From: Bacillus sp. BHET2 | Lineage (GTDB): Bacteria; Bacillota; Bacilli; Bacillales; Bacillaceae_B | Direction: 5' to 3' | Assembly (NCBI RefSeq): GCF_005938125.1 | Contig: NZ_VCQN01000004.1 | Location: 186,001-250,000 of the forward strand | Length of the DNA stretch: 64,000 nt | Shown: one piece after another, positions 44,472 through 52,636 of the stretch | How positions within the stretch are numbered: the first letter of the stretch is position 1 | Layout: every line of letters begins with the position of its first letter | Program-made: the position numbers and the translations under genes | Notes under the pieces: model-generated | Databases searched by the model: none | Told to the model about the DNA's origin: nothing | The model's input: only the letters and a program-made list of their open reading frames with translations

Positions 44472-45677
44472 ATGAATCATTCCAATCAATCCACGATATG
44501 GACACGACCATTTTTTATGGCATTAGTAAATAATTTTATTATCTTTTTAGTATTTTATTCGTTACTAACCGTCTTGCCTCTCTATGTAACCGATGAACTG
44601 AATGGTACGGAAGGGGAGGCAGGTCTTGCTACAACGATTTTTTTACTTTCGGCGATTATCGTTCGACCTTTCTCTGGGAAAATCATTGAACTGTTGGGAA
44701 AGAAGAGAACACTGATCATGAGTGTCATGTTATTTGGGGTGTCATCATTCATTTATTTCTGGATTAATGATTTTTATTTGTTAATGGGGTTGCGCTTTTT
44801 CCATGGCATTTGGTTTAGTATAGGTACGACGGTACTGGTCGCTATTGCTGCAGAAATGATTCCTTCTCACAGAAAGGGAGAGGGGCTTGGTTATTTTGCC
44901 ATGTCCATGAACTTGGCTGTCGTGGTCGGACCGTTTATTTCGTTAGCACTTATTCAATGGATCCCTTATTCATCATTGTTTATGGGTCTTGCCTTAGTAA
45001 TCGTCATCGGTTTCCTTTGTTCATTCGGCATTCAAGTTACGGAGGACGATGTGGTGGAAGCGAAAGTGTCGGGACGATTAACATTTAAGGATTTGATAGA
45101 AGTTAAAGCGATACCGATTGCCCTTGTAGGATTCTTAACATCATTTGCCTACTCCGGGATCATGTCGTTTATATCTGTATATGCTAAATCAATTCATTTA
45201 TTTGAATCCGTCAGCTTATTCTTCGTTGTCTTTGCAGCTGCTATGCTACTATCGCGACCCTATACAGGACGTTTATTTGATCGATCAGGCCCGAACTCGG
45301 TCATCTATCCATCCCTCATTATTTTTGCCATCGGTTTGATTCTTTTGAGTGTCACTCATTCCGTCCTACTATTATTGATTGCAGGAACGCTTATCGGACT
45401 TGGTTACGGTGCTTTGCTTCCAAGTTTTCAAACCATGTCTATACAGGTCGCACCTAAAAGGAGAACAGGGCATGCGACGGCTACGTTCCTTATTTTTTAT
45501 GACCTTGGGATTGCCATTGGATCGTTTGTATTGGGCGTCGTTTCATCCCAGTTTGGATTTCCTCCTTTGTATCTTATTTGCAGTGGGATGATATTCGTCA
45601 CAATCGCGGTTTATACTGTAGTGACCAAACGTGGACAGCATGATGAAAATCAGAACGTGAGCGTATTGGAACTATAA
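44472..45677 (+). CDS. MFS transporter (drug-efflux type)
   Basis: A 401-residue protein with 12 membrane helices. Loop 2-3 motif IVRPFSGKIIELLGKKRTL and motif C-like GYFAMSMNLAVVVGPFISLAL fit drug:proton antiporters of the YfcJ/YwoD-like group. AAGGAGA precedes ATG. Divergent from and probably controlled by the MarR gene at 43867. Substrate unknown. Confidence 0.88.
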   Translation: MNHSNQSTIWTRPFFMALVNNFIIFLVFYSLLTVLPLYVTDELNGTEGEAGLATTIFLLSAIIVRPFSGKIIELLGKKRTLIMSVMLFGVSSFIYFWINDFYLLMGLRFFHGIWFSIGTTVLVAIAAEMIPSHRKGEGLGYFAMSMNLAVVVGPFISLALIQWIPYSSLFMGLALVIVIGFLCSFGIQVTEDDVVEAKVSGRLTFKDLIEVKAIPIALVGFLTSFAYSGIMSFISVYAKSIHLFESVSLFFVVFAAAMLLSRPYTGRLFDRSGPNSVIYPSLIIFAIGLILLSVTHSVLLLLIAGTLIGLGYGALLPSFQTMSIQVAPKRRTGHATATFLIFYDLGIAIGSFVLGVVSSQFGFPPLYLICSGMIFVTIAVYTVVTKRGQHDENQNVSVLEL

Positions 45678-45708
45678 ATGAATATGTAAGAAAGAGGCCC
45701 AACATAAG

Positions 45709-45743
45709 TAGAGGACTTACCGAATCGCGGTAAGTCCTCTTTC
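45709..45743. terminator. Bidirectional terminator
   Basis: AGAGGACTTACCG and CGGTAAGTCCTCT form a 13-bp stem around AATCG with T-rich ends, between two convergent genes. Confidence 0.88.
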
Positions 45744-46019
45744 TCATTCATTAAGTGAGGATACGGATTGTTTATCAAAGTGTATACGGGCAACTTTTTT
45801 CTCGTTTTTAAATAATAAATAATGGGCAATGGCAATCTTTTCTTCAACATATTCAAGGGAAAATGTCCCTGATGGATCTGTAAGACTCCCAATTGCACGG
45901 GATAAGTTGTCGATTACGTGCTTTAAATGATCAGTTCTCTTCAATTCATTATCTCTATTCATTTGATCCATAATTTCAAATGCAAGGTTTTGTACATGAT
46001 ACAAGCGTCTTTGCTCCAT
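45744..46019 (-). CDS. Small hypothetical protein
   Basis: A 91-residue soluble, mostly helical protein (YHVQNLAFEIMDQMNRDNEL, IDNLSRAIGSLTDPSGTFSL). AGAAGGGAGA lies about 8-10 nt before ATG, and the gene ends at a shared terminator, so it is probably real. I do not recognise the family. The EYVEEKIAIAHYLLFKNEKK helix may be an interaction surface. Confidence 0.6.
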   Translation of the reverse strand: MEQRRLYHVQNLAFEIMDQMNRDNELKRTDHLKHVIDNLSRAIGSLTDPSGTFSLEYVEEKIAIAHYLLFKNEKKVARIHFDKQSVSSLNE

Positions 46020-46162
46020 CCCGAAGATTCTCCCTTCTAATCCATCATATCTCTTTAATTATATGGTGGAAACTCCAGGTATATGATGATCCTTCACCAC
46101 AAATCAAGTATGAATCAGGGGAGAAACGTACACTCTAAAGATAATAAGGGAGGTGTATGAAG

Positions 46163-46318
46163 ATGGCACAAGATGTACTTTGTGAAGTAAGTAACTGTAA
46201 ATACAATAGCGAAGGCAAAAAATGCTCCGCCGATCAGATTTTCGTTGTCAGTCATAAAGGAAACAAAGCCCACAACAGTGAAGAAACCGATTGTAAAACG
46301 TTCGAAGCTGGTATGTAA
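46163..46318 (+). CDS. DUF1540 small Cys-rich protein
   Basis: A 51-residue protein too short for routine ORF lists. Sequence blocks MAQDVLCEVSNCKYN, EGKKCSADQI and ETDCKTFEAGM give four Cys in the DUF1540 pattern, probably a zinc site. ATG 46163 is 9 nt after AAGGGAGG; an ATG at 46157 is too close. A hairpin terminator follows at once. DUF1540 proteins are common in spore formers; function is unknown. Confidence 0.85.
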   Translation: MAQDVLCEVSNCKYNSEGKKCSADQIFVVSHKGNKAHNSEETDCKTFEAGM

Positions 46319-46324
46319 TGTACG

Positions 46325-46358
46325 AGAAGGCAACCATAGGCGTGGTTGTCTTCTTTTT
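46325..46358 (+). terminator. Terminator of the DUF1540 gene
   Basis: GAAGGCAACCA and TGGTTGTCTTC stem (one mismatch) with T5 tail. Confidence 0.78.
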
Positions 46359-46413
46359 ACATAGTATTGATAATAATTCTCATTCTTATACAAAAAAGCT
46401 CACAAGAGTGAGC

Positions 46414-47628
46414 TTAGTGTGTATTAAACTGCTGTTCCGATAGAGTGGTTGTTCTGATTTGCCGGTATCTCGAGTAGAAAAGTCCCGTCATGGCAAGGGA
46501 GAGGCATCCGAATAATACCGTCATGATCTGCAGTCCGACAAGATCAAATAGGAGCCCGGTTAAGAGAAGTACTACCTGGAATATTAATCGGTCCATCATA
46601 TTTCTAAAAGAAAAGAAGCGGCCGTGAAACTCTTTCGGGATTCGCGTTTGAAAAATCGTGGCGGCAGTAGGGAAGAAGCACCCAACAGCAAAACCAAACA
46701 CAGTAAACGCAAGCACCGACATGACCGGACTGGTGGCGAAATAAAGGAGCAGTTGGGCAATCCCAATGACAAAACTAAAGGTGAATAAGATTTTGTAAGG
46801 CGACACTTTCTCCCCGATTTTCTTTACAGTGAACGCACCCGTCATAAAGGCAATACCTTCAGCTGTGTAAATCCATCCCTTTATCGAAGAACTATCTTGA
46901 AGCTCACTGATGTTGATAACCATCAAGTTAAACCCCCCGATAAATAGCAGTGGTATGAGGGTCATCACAAGCGTCATAAGTACAATAGGAAGTCCTTTGA
47001 TGACTGGGAATACGTCCTTAAAACCTGCTGCCTTTGGTTTGGAGCCAAGCTGTTCGGATGGTGCTGACTCTTCTGCAATTGATAGGAACAGGGTCATGAT
47101 GAAGAGGGCAAGATACGCCAATAAGGAAAGAACATATAGCATGGATAAAGACATGACGACCAATAGAATGCCCGCTAATGCAGTACCAAGGATCCTCGAA
47201 AGGGTGGCGACATTCATATGGACCCCATTCATTTGCAATAGTTCCTTCTCTTTCACCACCATCGGAATGGCAGCTTGCAGAGCAGGGAAATAGAAAGCGG
47301 CAGAAATTTGAATGCTGATTAAGAACACGACCATCCATAGCACTGAGCCCGTGGCGATTGCAATCAGCATGAAAACAACACTTAATGCTCTGGTGAAGCC
47401 TGAAATGAGCATCACCGTCTTTTTATTCGCCTGATCCGTTACTCTACCGGCTAATGGTCCGACCACAAGACCCGCAAGCAGCCCGGAAGCCAGTATGACC
47501 GACTTCAGAAAATCAGAAGGCACCTTCTCCTGCATAAATTCCAGATTTCCGATGATCCCGAGCCATAATCCAAGACCAGCAATAAACTCTCCAATCAATA
47601 AGATCCACACATTTTTATTTCTCCACAT
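46414..47628 (-). CDS. MFS transporter
   Basis: A 404-residue protein with 12 membrane helices. GPLAGRVTDQANKKTVMLISG is the loop 2-3 motif and GRFFSFRNMMDRLIFQVVLLL lies in the second half. It resembles the bacterial MFS_3 / macrolide-type efflux group; substrate unknown. The GAGGGACGGACCTAT just before ATG is half of the GGTCCGTCCCTC repeat seen elsewhere in the window. Confidence 0.85.
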   Translation of the reverse strand: MWRNKNVWILLIGEFIAGLGLWLGIIGNLEFMQEKVPSDFLKSVILASGLLAGLVVGPLAGRVTDQANKKTVMLISGFTRALSVVFMLIAIATGSVLWMVVFLISIQISAAFYFPALQAAIPMVVKEKELLQMNGVHMNVATLSRILGTALAGILLVVMSLSMLYVLSLLAYLALFIMTLFLSIAEESAPSEQLGSKPKAAGFKDVFPVIKGLPIVLMTLVMTLIPLLFIGGFNLMVINISELQDSSSIKGWIYTAEGIAFMTGAFTVKKIGEKVSPYKILFTFSFVIGIAQLLLYFATSPVMSVLAFTVFGFAVGCFFPTAATIFQTRIPKEFHGRFFSFRNMMDRLIFQVVLLLTGLLFDLVGLQIMTVLFGCLSLAMTGLFYSRYRQIRTTTLSEQQFNTH

Positions 47629-47756
47629 ATAGGTCCGTCCCTCGCAGTCGATTTATTTCGTTAGTCTAAATATACTATGGGTGGGGTGGTTATGGGAATG
47701 GTTTTTTTGTGAGGTGGAGTAAGGGGGAGTTGTGAAAAGGGGTGGAATTGGCTAAT

Positions 47757-47856
47757 CGCTGATAAAATTGAGAATTCGCTGATAAAACTTGATTTTCGCT
47801 GATATATCGAAAATTCCGCTGATAAATTCAGAAATTCGCTGATATAATTTAAACCA
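47757..47856. repeat. Five tandem units with exact 20-bp period, core CGCTGATA
   Basis: CGCTGATA begins at 47757, 47777, 47797, 47817 and 47837, each followed by about 12 variable AT-rich bases. Period is constant, near two turns of DNA, while spacer sequence drifts. It lies in the 300-bp gap between the divergent MFS and NERD genes. No role is known to me; iteron-like protein binding is one possibility. Confidence 0.85.
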
Positions 47857-47927
47857 ACCTCTTTGAGCAGGATTTTCTCTCGGTTAAAGAGAATACAAGT
47901 AGTACAAAATCAGATTGGAGTGATTAA

Positions 47928-48920
47928 ATGATTGAAAAGGAAAGAACTATTCCCCGAATTCTCCTCATTTTGCAAGCTTTACTTCGCAGGCTCCCTCTCA
48001 ACCACCCTAAAATTCCTCAAATTTCAGAAGAGATCGGCAAAAGAATGGCAGGTTTTAAGGGAGAGAAATCTCTTGATTACCCGTTAAGCTTTTTAGAACC
48101 TAAAAAATACTTCATTCTCCATGATCTTAGAATTCCTTACAAAGATAGCTTTTTTCAACTAGATACCTTGCTCATCTCAACTAAATTCATCCTCATAATT
48201 GAAGTGAAGTACATTTCTGGCATTGCTTATTTCGACCCCGTTTTCAACCAATTAATACAAACAAAAGCCGGCACTGAACTGGCTTTACCGGACCCAACAG
48301 TGCAAATTAAAAGGCAGGGAGCCAAGCTTTTGAACTGGCTTACAAAGAACGGATTCTTCGATATTCCCTTATCTTCATTCGTAGTCATGAGCAACGACCG
48401 ATCAATCATTAAAACCACTTCAGAAAACAAAACCCTTAATAAAATAGTCATTCATCGTCATAATCTTTTGGACAAGGTGAGGGATTATGAGAGACTTAAT
48501 CGAAAAGAATCCCTTTCTACAAAAGACCTGAAAAAACTAATTCGCACATTGAAAAGACACCATACAGAAGCCCGTCCATCTATTTTAGAACGATTTAGTA
48601 TTTCTGAAGAAGATCTATTAAAAGGGGTGATATGTCAAATGTGTAATAATCGCCCTCTAGTTAGAAAGCATAGTACTTGGGTTTGTATAAAATGTGAAAG
48701 GAAAGATAAATCTGCTCATATCCAGGCACTAAAAGATTATGAGCTATTAATAGGTCCAACGATAACTAATAATCAACTAAGAAAGTACTTGCAAATTGAT
48801 TCCTCACATGTTGCCAAAAGGCTCCTCCAATCTCTAAACCTCTCCACCACAGGCACCAAAAAAGGCACAAAATACATCCTCTCATTAAATGAAAAATCCA
48901 AACAAAAAACCCATCAATAA
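47928..48920 (+). CDS. NERD-domain protein with zinc ribbon and HTH-like C-terminus
   Basis: A 330-residue protein. The NERD (nuclease-related) domain spans about residues 40-160, with the core FQLDTLLISTKFILIIEVKY giving the D...E-x-K nuclease pattern. A zinc ribbon follows near residues 235-258 (CQMC...CIKC). The last 60 residues (TITNNQLRKYLQIDSSHVAK) look like a winged helix or HTH. Composition is more AT-rich than the neighbours, suggesting transfer. ATG follows TTGGAGTG. A DNA-processing role is likely; no partner gene marks it as a defence system. Confidence 0.8.
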   Translation: MIEKERTIPRILLILQALLRRLPLNHPKIPQISEEIGKRMAGFKGEKSLDYPLSFLEPKKYFILHDLRIPYKDSFFQLDTLLISTKFILIIEVKYISGIAYFDPVFNQLIQTKAGTELALPDPTVQIKRQGAKLLNWLTKNGFFDIPLSSFVVMSNDRSIIKTTSENKTLNKIVIHRHNLLDKVRDYERLNRKESLSTKDLKKLIRTLKRHHTEARPSILERFSISEEDLLKGVICQMCNNRPLVRKHSTWVCIKCERKDKSAHIQALKDYELLIGPTITNNQLRKYLQIDSSHVAKRLLQSLNLSTTGTKKGTKYILSLNEKSKQKTHQ

Positions 48921-48932
48921 TCTGACGGGTTT

Positions 48933-49247
48933 TCAATCCTTCTCAATCCATTCCTGGGACCACTTCTCTATATCTTTCATTAAGGGCTCTAAAGAATAAC
49001 CTTTTTTCGTTAATGAGTACTCAATACGCACGGGCGTTTCAGGGAAAACGTCTCGTTTGACGATTCCTTCTTCTTCAAGATCCTTTAAGCGTTCAGAAAG
49101 AAGTCTGCCACTTATGCCTATGCCGTCTTTGATGGTGCAGTTTCGTTGTGGACCGGAAAGCAATTGATAAATGATGAGCGCGGTCCATCGTTGACTTAAG
49201 ATGCCAATCGCTTTCTCAAATCTTGGACAAATTTCTGATTGGTTCAT
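48933..49247 (-). CDS. catR: HxlR/DUF24-family redox regulator, CatR-like
   Basis: A 104-residue winged-helix protein of the HxlR (DUF24) family. ATG 49247 follows AAAGGAGGCG. The N-terminal Cys7 (NQSEICPRFEKAI) matches the redox Cys of YodB/CatR, which respond to quinones and diamide by thiol modification. HTH block: IKDGIGISGRLLSERLKDLE. It is divergent from a CatE-like dioxygenase gene, as in B. subtilis, where CatR and YodB repress catDE. The symbol rests on that analogy. Confidence 0.8.
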   Translation of the reverse strand: MNQSEICPRFEKAIGILSQRWTALIIYQLLSGPQRNCTIKDGIGISGRLLSERLKDLEEEGIVKRDVFPETPVRIEYSLTKKGYSLEPLMKDIEKWSQEWIEKD

Positions 49248-49294
49248 TTTCAACGCCTCCTTTTTTAAATAGTATATCACATTTGGGTATAACT

Positions 49295-49354
49295 AGTAAT
49301 TTAATTACTTGACGTCATAAAGTTATAAAAATAAAATAGGTTACATAAAGTAAC
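49295..49354 (+). promoter_or_regulatory. catE promoter with two palindromic operators
   Basis: Perfect palindrome AGTAATTTAATTACT (49295-49309) touches the -35 TTGACG (49309-49314); 17 nt later is TAAAAT (49332-49337). GTTACATAAAGTAAC (49340-49354) is a second inverted repeat just after the -10, and resembles the CatR box that I recall as TTACG-N5-CGTAA. Confidence 0.75.
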
Positions 49355-49413
49355 TTGTTTTAATGAATTAAATTAATACGTTATCATAGTCAGAATGAAA
49401 CGGAGGAATCAAG

Positions 49414-50262
49414 ATGAACTTTCATAAAGAACCACACACATTTGTTGGGGAAGTAAATATAAAGGTACAAAACGTAGAGCAATCTCTTTCATTTTACCAA
49501 GAAGTAATCGGATTTAAAGTGTTAGACCAAACAGGGAAAAGAGCTACTCTAACGGCAGACGGTATACACCCATTATTATCGTTGGAACAACCTGATGATG
49601 TTACACCTAAGCAGCCTAGAACGACAGGTTTGTACCATTTTGCTTTGTTGTTACCGAATAGAGCAGATCTAGGAAGAATACTGGAACATTTTATCAAGTT
49701 GAACATTCAACTTGGATCTTCTGACCACCTTGTTAGTGAAGCACTGTATGTATCAGATCCAGATGGAAATGGTATCGAGATTTATAGGGATCGTTCTTCA
49801 TCTGACTGGACGTGGGATGGGAATCAGGTTGTAATGGGCGTAGACCCAATCGATGCGCGTGGGATATTAACTGAGGCAGAAGGGCAATCGTGGGATGGAC
49901 TTCCTGTCGGTACGGTTATGGGACATATCCATTTGCACGTTTCAGATTTGAAATCGACAGAAGAATTCTATGGGAAAGGACTGGGATTCGAGGTAGTCAG
50001 TCGATTTGGAAGCCAGGCACTATTCATCTCAACAGGTGGATACCATCATCATATTGGTCTTAATACCTGGAACGGGATCGGGGCTCCAAGACCTGCTGAG
50101 AACAGTGTGGGTCTCAATTGGTACACTCTTCACTTTCCAACCGAAGAAAAACGAAACACCATCCTTAGCCAACTCGAATCAATAGGGGCAACCATCCAAG
50201 AGCAAAACGGTAAACTCCTAACCCAAGACCCGTCAGGAAACAAAATATATTTAAGCTTGTAA
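49414..50262 (+). CDS. catE: Catechol-2,3-dioxygenase-like VOC protein (CatE-like)
   Basis: A 282-residue protein of two vicinal-oxygen-chelate modules. The N-terminal module ends in DPDGNGIEIYRDR; the C-terminal module starts GHIHLHVSDLKSTEEFYGKG and has GYHHHIGLN and ends DPSGNKIYLSL, where many relatives have Glu in place of Tyr. It resembles B. subtilis CatE, which opens catechol rings. AAACGGAGG lies upstream of ATG. Divergent from the catR-like gene. Whether it keeps ring-cleaving activity needs testing of its metal ligands. Confidence 0.83.
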   Translation: MNFHKEPHTFVGEVNIKVQNVEQSLSFYQEVIGFKVLDQTGKRATLTADGIHPLLSLEQPDDVTPKQPRTTGLYHFALLLPNRADLGRILEHFIKLNIQLGSSDHLVSEALYVSDPDGNGIEIYRDRSSSDWTWDGNQVVMGVDPIDARGILTEAEGQSWDGLPVGTVMGHIHLHVSDLKSTEEFYGKGLGFEVVSRFGSQALFISTGGYHHHIGLNTWNGIGAPRPAENSVGLNWYTLHFPTEEKRNTILSQLESIGATIQEQNGKLLTQDPSGNKIYLSL

Positions 50263-50267
50263 GGAGA

Positions 50268-50300
50268 GAGGGACGGACCTCACTTTGAGGTCCGTCCCTC
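50268..50300 (+). terminator. Terminator of catE-like gene, GGACGGACC palindrome
   Basis: GAGGGACGGACCTCA and TGAGGTCCGTCCCTC form a perfect 15-bp stem. The T run is poor (CTCCTTC). The same half-sequence recurs at 47631 and 50386, so it may be a repeat family as much as a terminator. Confidence 0.65.
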
Positions 50301-50485
50301 CTTCGCGTCATCCTCTAAAAAGCTATTCCAAAGCCAATTCTTTTTCTATTCAGCATGAGGTGACCACGATTCCTGTAATCTAACAAGGTCCGTCCCTCGA
50401 GCAAGGATTTTTGTTTGAGGATCATTCCGTGTGATAATTGTGGGTACAGAGGAAGTTATGTTTAGATTGTAAGGGAGTGGCTTGA

Positions 50486-51469
50486 ATGAAGTTGAGCGTA
50501 TTGGATCAGTCAGTGATTGTGAGGGGGAGGGATGCGGGTGCCGCGTTTAAGGATACGGTTAGCCTTGCCCAGCGGTCAGAGGAGTTGGGATATACACGGT
50601 TTTGGGTGGCGGAACATCATAATACGAATGGCCTTGCTGGATCAGCACCTCAAGTGTTGATATCACATATTGCTTCTATGACGAATTCGATCCGGGTTGG
50701 ATCGGGAGGTGTTCTCCTTCCACAGTACAGCCCTTACAAAATTGCAGAGGATTTCAAAGTGTTAGAAACACTTTTTCCAAAACGGATTGATCTTGGAATC
50801 GGGCGTTCCCCTGGAGGTTCGTATGAAACGAGGATGGCTCTGACGGATGGGCTGAAAAAGAGTATGAATGAGTTCCCGAAACAGGTCGAGGAACTGATGG
50901 GTTATTTGCATGACGTGGATGGTCAGGAAGTACAAGCTTATCCCAAGGTCATATCTCCACCCATTCCCTGGATCCTGGGAATCACCCATCGTGGTGCACG
51001 AGTGGCGGCTGAACAAGGTACAGCCTTTACATATGGTCACTTCATCAATCCAGCAAATGGGAAGAGGGCGATTGATTATTATCAATCTCACTTCCAGCCT
51101 TCCCTCTCTTTACCCCAGCCTAAGAGTAATGTGTGCATCTTTGTCGTTTGTGCACCAACCCAAGAGGAAGCGGAAGAGATCGCCATTACCCAGGATTTGT
51201 GGTTATTGGCAGTGGAAAAGGGTAGGGATACTGAAATCCCGACGACAGAAGAAGCAAGGGCAAGGAAGCAGACACAATTGGAAAAAGAAAGAATCGTGGA
51301 AAACCGGAAAAGAACCATTGTAGGAACGCCACAAAAAGTGAGGGAAGAGCTCCACATGCTCAGTGAAGTCTATCAGACCGATGAATTTATGATCATCACC
51401 AATGTGGAAAAAAGAGAAGATAAAATAAAATCGTATGAGCTAATAGCTGACGCTGTTCTTAACGGATAG
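50486..51469 (+). CDS. LLM-class flavin-dependent monooxygenase (MsnO8-like)
   Basis: A 327-residue luciferase-like TIM-barrel protein. SEELGYTRFWVAEHHNTNGLAGSAP (given as its parts SEELGYTRFWVAEHHN and GLAGSAP), VGSGGVLLPQYSPYKIAEDF and LGIGRSPGGSYETRMAL are typical of the luciferase family MsnO8 group, similar to B. subtilis YwcH. It uses reduced FMN. Substrate unknown. AAGGGAGTGG precedes ATG and a strong hairpin follows. Confidence 0.9.
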   Translation: MKLSVLDQSVIVRGRDAGAAFKDTVSLAQRSEELGYTRFWVAEHHNTNGLAGSAPQVLISHIASMTNSIRVGSGGVLLPQYSPYKIAEDFKVLETLFPKRIDLGIGRSPGGSYETRMALTDGLKKSMNEFPKQVEELMGYLHDVDGQEVQAYPKVISPPIPWILGITHRGARVAAEQGTAFTYGHFINPANGKRAIDYYQSHFQPSLSLPQPKSNVCIFVVCAPTQEEAEEIAITQDLWLLAVEKGRDTEIPTTEEARARKQTQLEKERIVENRKRTIVGTPQKVREELHMLSEVYQTDEFMIITNVEKREDKIKSYELIADAVLNG

Positions 51470-51499
51470 CTATTCCTGCCTTTATAGAAAGAAATAGAA

Positions 51500-51536
51500 G
51501 GAGCCGGTTCCCCTTAGTTAGGGGAACCGGCTCCAG
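51500..51536 (+). terminator. Terminator after the LLM monooxygenase gene
   Basis: GGAGCCGGTTCCCCT and AGGGGAACCGGCTCC form a perfect 15-bp stem; the T run after it is short. Confidence 0.78.
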
Positions 51537-51555
51537 TCTTATCTCTTTCGTTTCA

Positions 51556-51828
51556 TTAATAATAAGGATATGGATAAGGCTGGTACCCGTAATAAGGTGG
51601 TGGGTAACCGTAACCATATCCATAACCGTACCCGTATGGACTTAAAAGGCTGGCTCCTAGCAGCCCTCCAGCAAGCCCTCCTAGAAACGGGTATCCAAAT
51701 CCGAATGGCCTTCTCCCAAATCCTCCGTATCCGAATCCAGGCCTGCCGAACCCCACACGCCCGACTGGGCGACGGACATTAGTAAAATCCACATATGATT
51801 CATTACTGAAAGTCTGAAAATCATTCAT
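51556..51828 (-). CDS. Gly/Tyr/Pro-rich small protein
   Basis: A 90-residue low-complexity protein. ATG 51828 lies 8 nt after AGGAGG; a TTG at 51834 is too close. The N-terminus (MNDFQTFSNESYVDFTNVRR) is followed by FGRPGFGYGGFGRRPFGFG repeats, a short hydrophobic LGGLAGGLLGASLL stretch, and a YGYGYGYGYP/PYPYPYY tail. Such proteins are often coat- or surface-associated in Bacillus; that is inference from composition. Confidence 0.6.
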   Translation of the reverse strand: MNDFQTFSNESYVDFTNVRRPVGRVGFGRPGFGYGGFGRRPFGFGYPFLGGLAGGLLGASLLSPYGYGYGYGYGYPPPYYGYQPYPYPYY

Positions 51829-51884
51829 AGCCAAAACCTCCTCTCTCTCTATGGTTATGAGTATTCGATTAGGGGAGGAATGGT

Positions 51885-52028
51885 ATGGGTGTTCGCCCAG
51901 ACAACAAGATTTTAAGAAAATGTACCCGGTTCATGTTTTTATCAGGAAATCTTCTTATAGATCGTTTCGGTCATACATGTAGAGCAGCTATTCAAGTTGC
52001 TCCACAATCTCAAAGTATGAGTATGTAA
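51885..52028 (+). CDS. 47-residue small protein, unrecognised
   Basis: A short ORF with an excellent ribosome site, AGGGGAGG (51871-51878), 6 nt before ATG. It reads MGVRPDNKILRKCTRFMFLS, continues with GNLLIDRFGHTCRAAIQV and ends QSQSMSM. Two Cys, basic N-terminal half. It lies in the gap between two minus-strand genes. I do not recognise it; the ribosome site and clean frame make it a fair candidate gene. Confidence 0.45.
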   Translation: MGVRPDNKILRKCTRFMFLSGNLLIDRFGHTCRAAIQVAPQSQSMSM

Positions 52029-52035
52029 AACAACT

Positions 52036-52578
52036 TTATGTTGCGGGTTCCTCTGTTTGGACGAGTGCAGAAATAATGGAACCGATCGCTTGAATCCAAC
52101 TGCCCACTACATTGAGTTTCCCACTTTCTTTACCATTGATTTCGAGGATACCGGAAATGGCTTGAAGGGAGTTCCCAATAATCTGTAAGAGATTTCCGTA
52201 AATTGAAAACAGCTCCTCAACTGTATGTTCTTCATTGAATGAATCATAGAGGGCAGCGGAACCTCCCAGCGCTTGAAGGAGATTTCCTTTAATATTAAGC
52301 TCCTGTTTTAGGATCTCGTTGAAATCGATGACAATTCCTGCTATGACGGTGGTATTCCCGATTGCTTGAATTTGATTTCCAGCTTTCGTCAGGGTGAATT
52401 CATCTATGGCATCTGCTTCAAGTGCATTTCCTGTGCCCTGCATTTCATTTCCTATGAGACTGAACGCATTAAGGGTATCCTTGGGAATCCTCTTGATGGG
52501 GGTACTGCCAATAGCGGCGAGGACGGTCCCGATGGCTGCAACCCATGCTCCAAACGTGGCTTTCTGCTTATTGCCCAT
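52036..52578 (-). CDS. Repetitive hydrophobic protein (DUF6944-like)
   Basis: A 180-residue protein taken from ATG 52578 (MGNKQKATFGAWVAAIGTV). It is built of imperfect 30-35-residue units with the core GN-x-LQA-x-G: GNEMQGTGNALEAD, GNQIQAIGNTTVIAG, KGNLLQALGGSAALYD, YGNLLQIIGNSLQAISG, VGSWIQAIGSIISAL. No signal peptide. I recall similar families in Bacillus annotated DUF6944; function unknown. The ribosome site is weak and the frame remains open to a TTG at 52620. Confidence 0.65.
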   Translation of the reverse strand: MGNKQKATFGAWVAAIGTVLAAIGSTPIKRIPKDTLNAFSLIGNEMQGTGNALEADAIDEFTLTKAGNQIQAIGNTTVIAGIVIDFNEILKQELNIKGNLLQALGGSAALYDSFNEEHTVEELFSIYGNLLQIIGNSLQAISGILEINGKESGKLNVVGSWIQAIGSIISALVQTEEPAT

Positions 52579-52636
52579 AGTATAATCGCCTACTTTAAAG
52601 TTCTTAGATATTGTATACAACTAGGCGATTGTATGT

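Noticed and set aside
47757..47856. Possible CRISPR array
   Set aside because: Units are only 20 bp with an 8-bp conserved core and no cas genes are near; it is a short tandem array.
47928..48920. Defence island around the NERD protein
   Set aside because: No restriction, helicase, toxin or phage genes lie next to it; neighbours are an MFS gene and the catR/catE pair.
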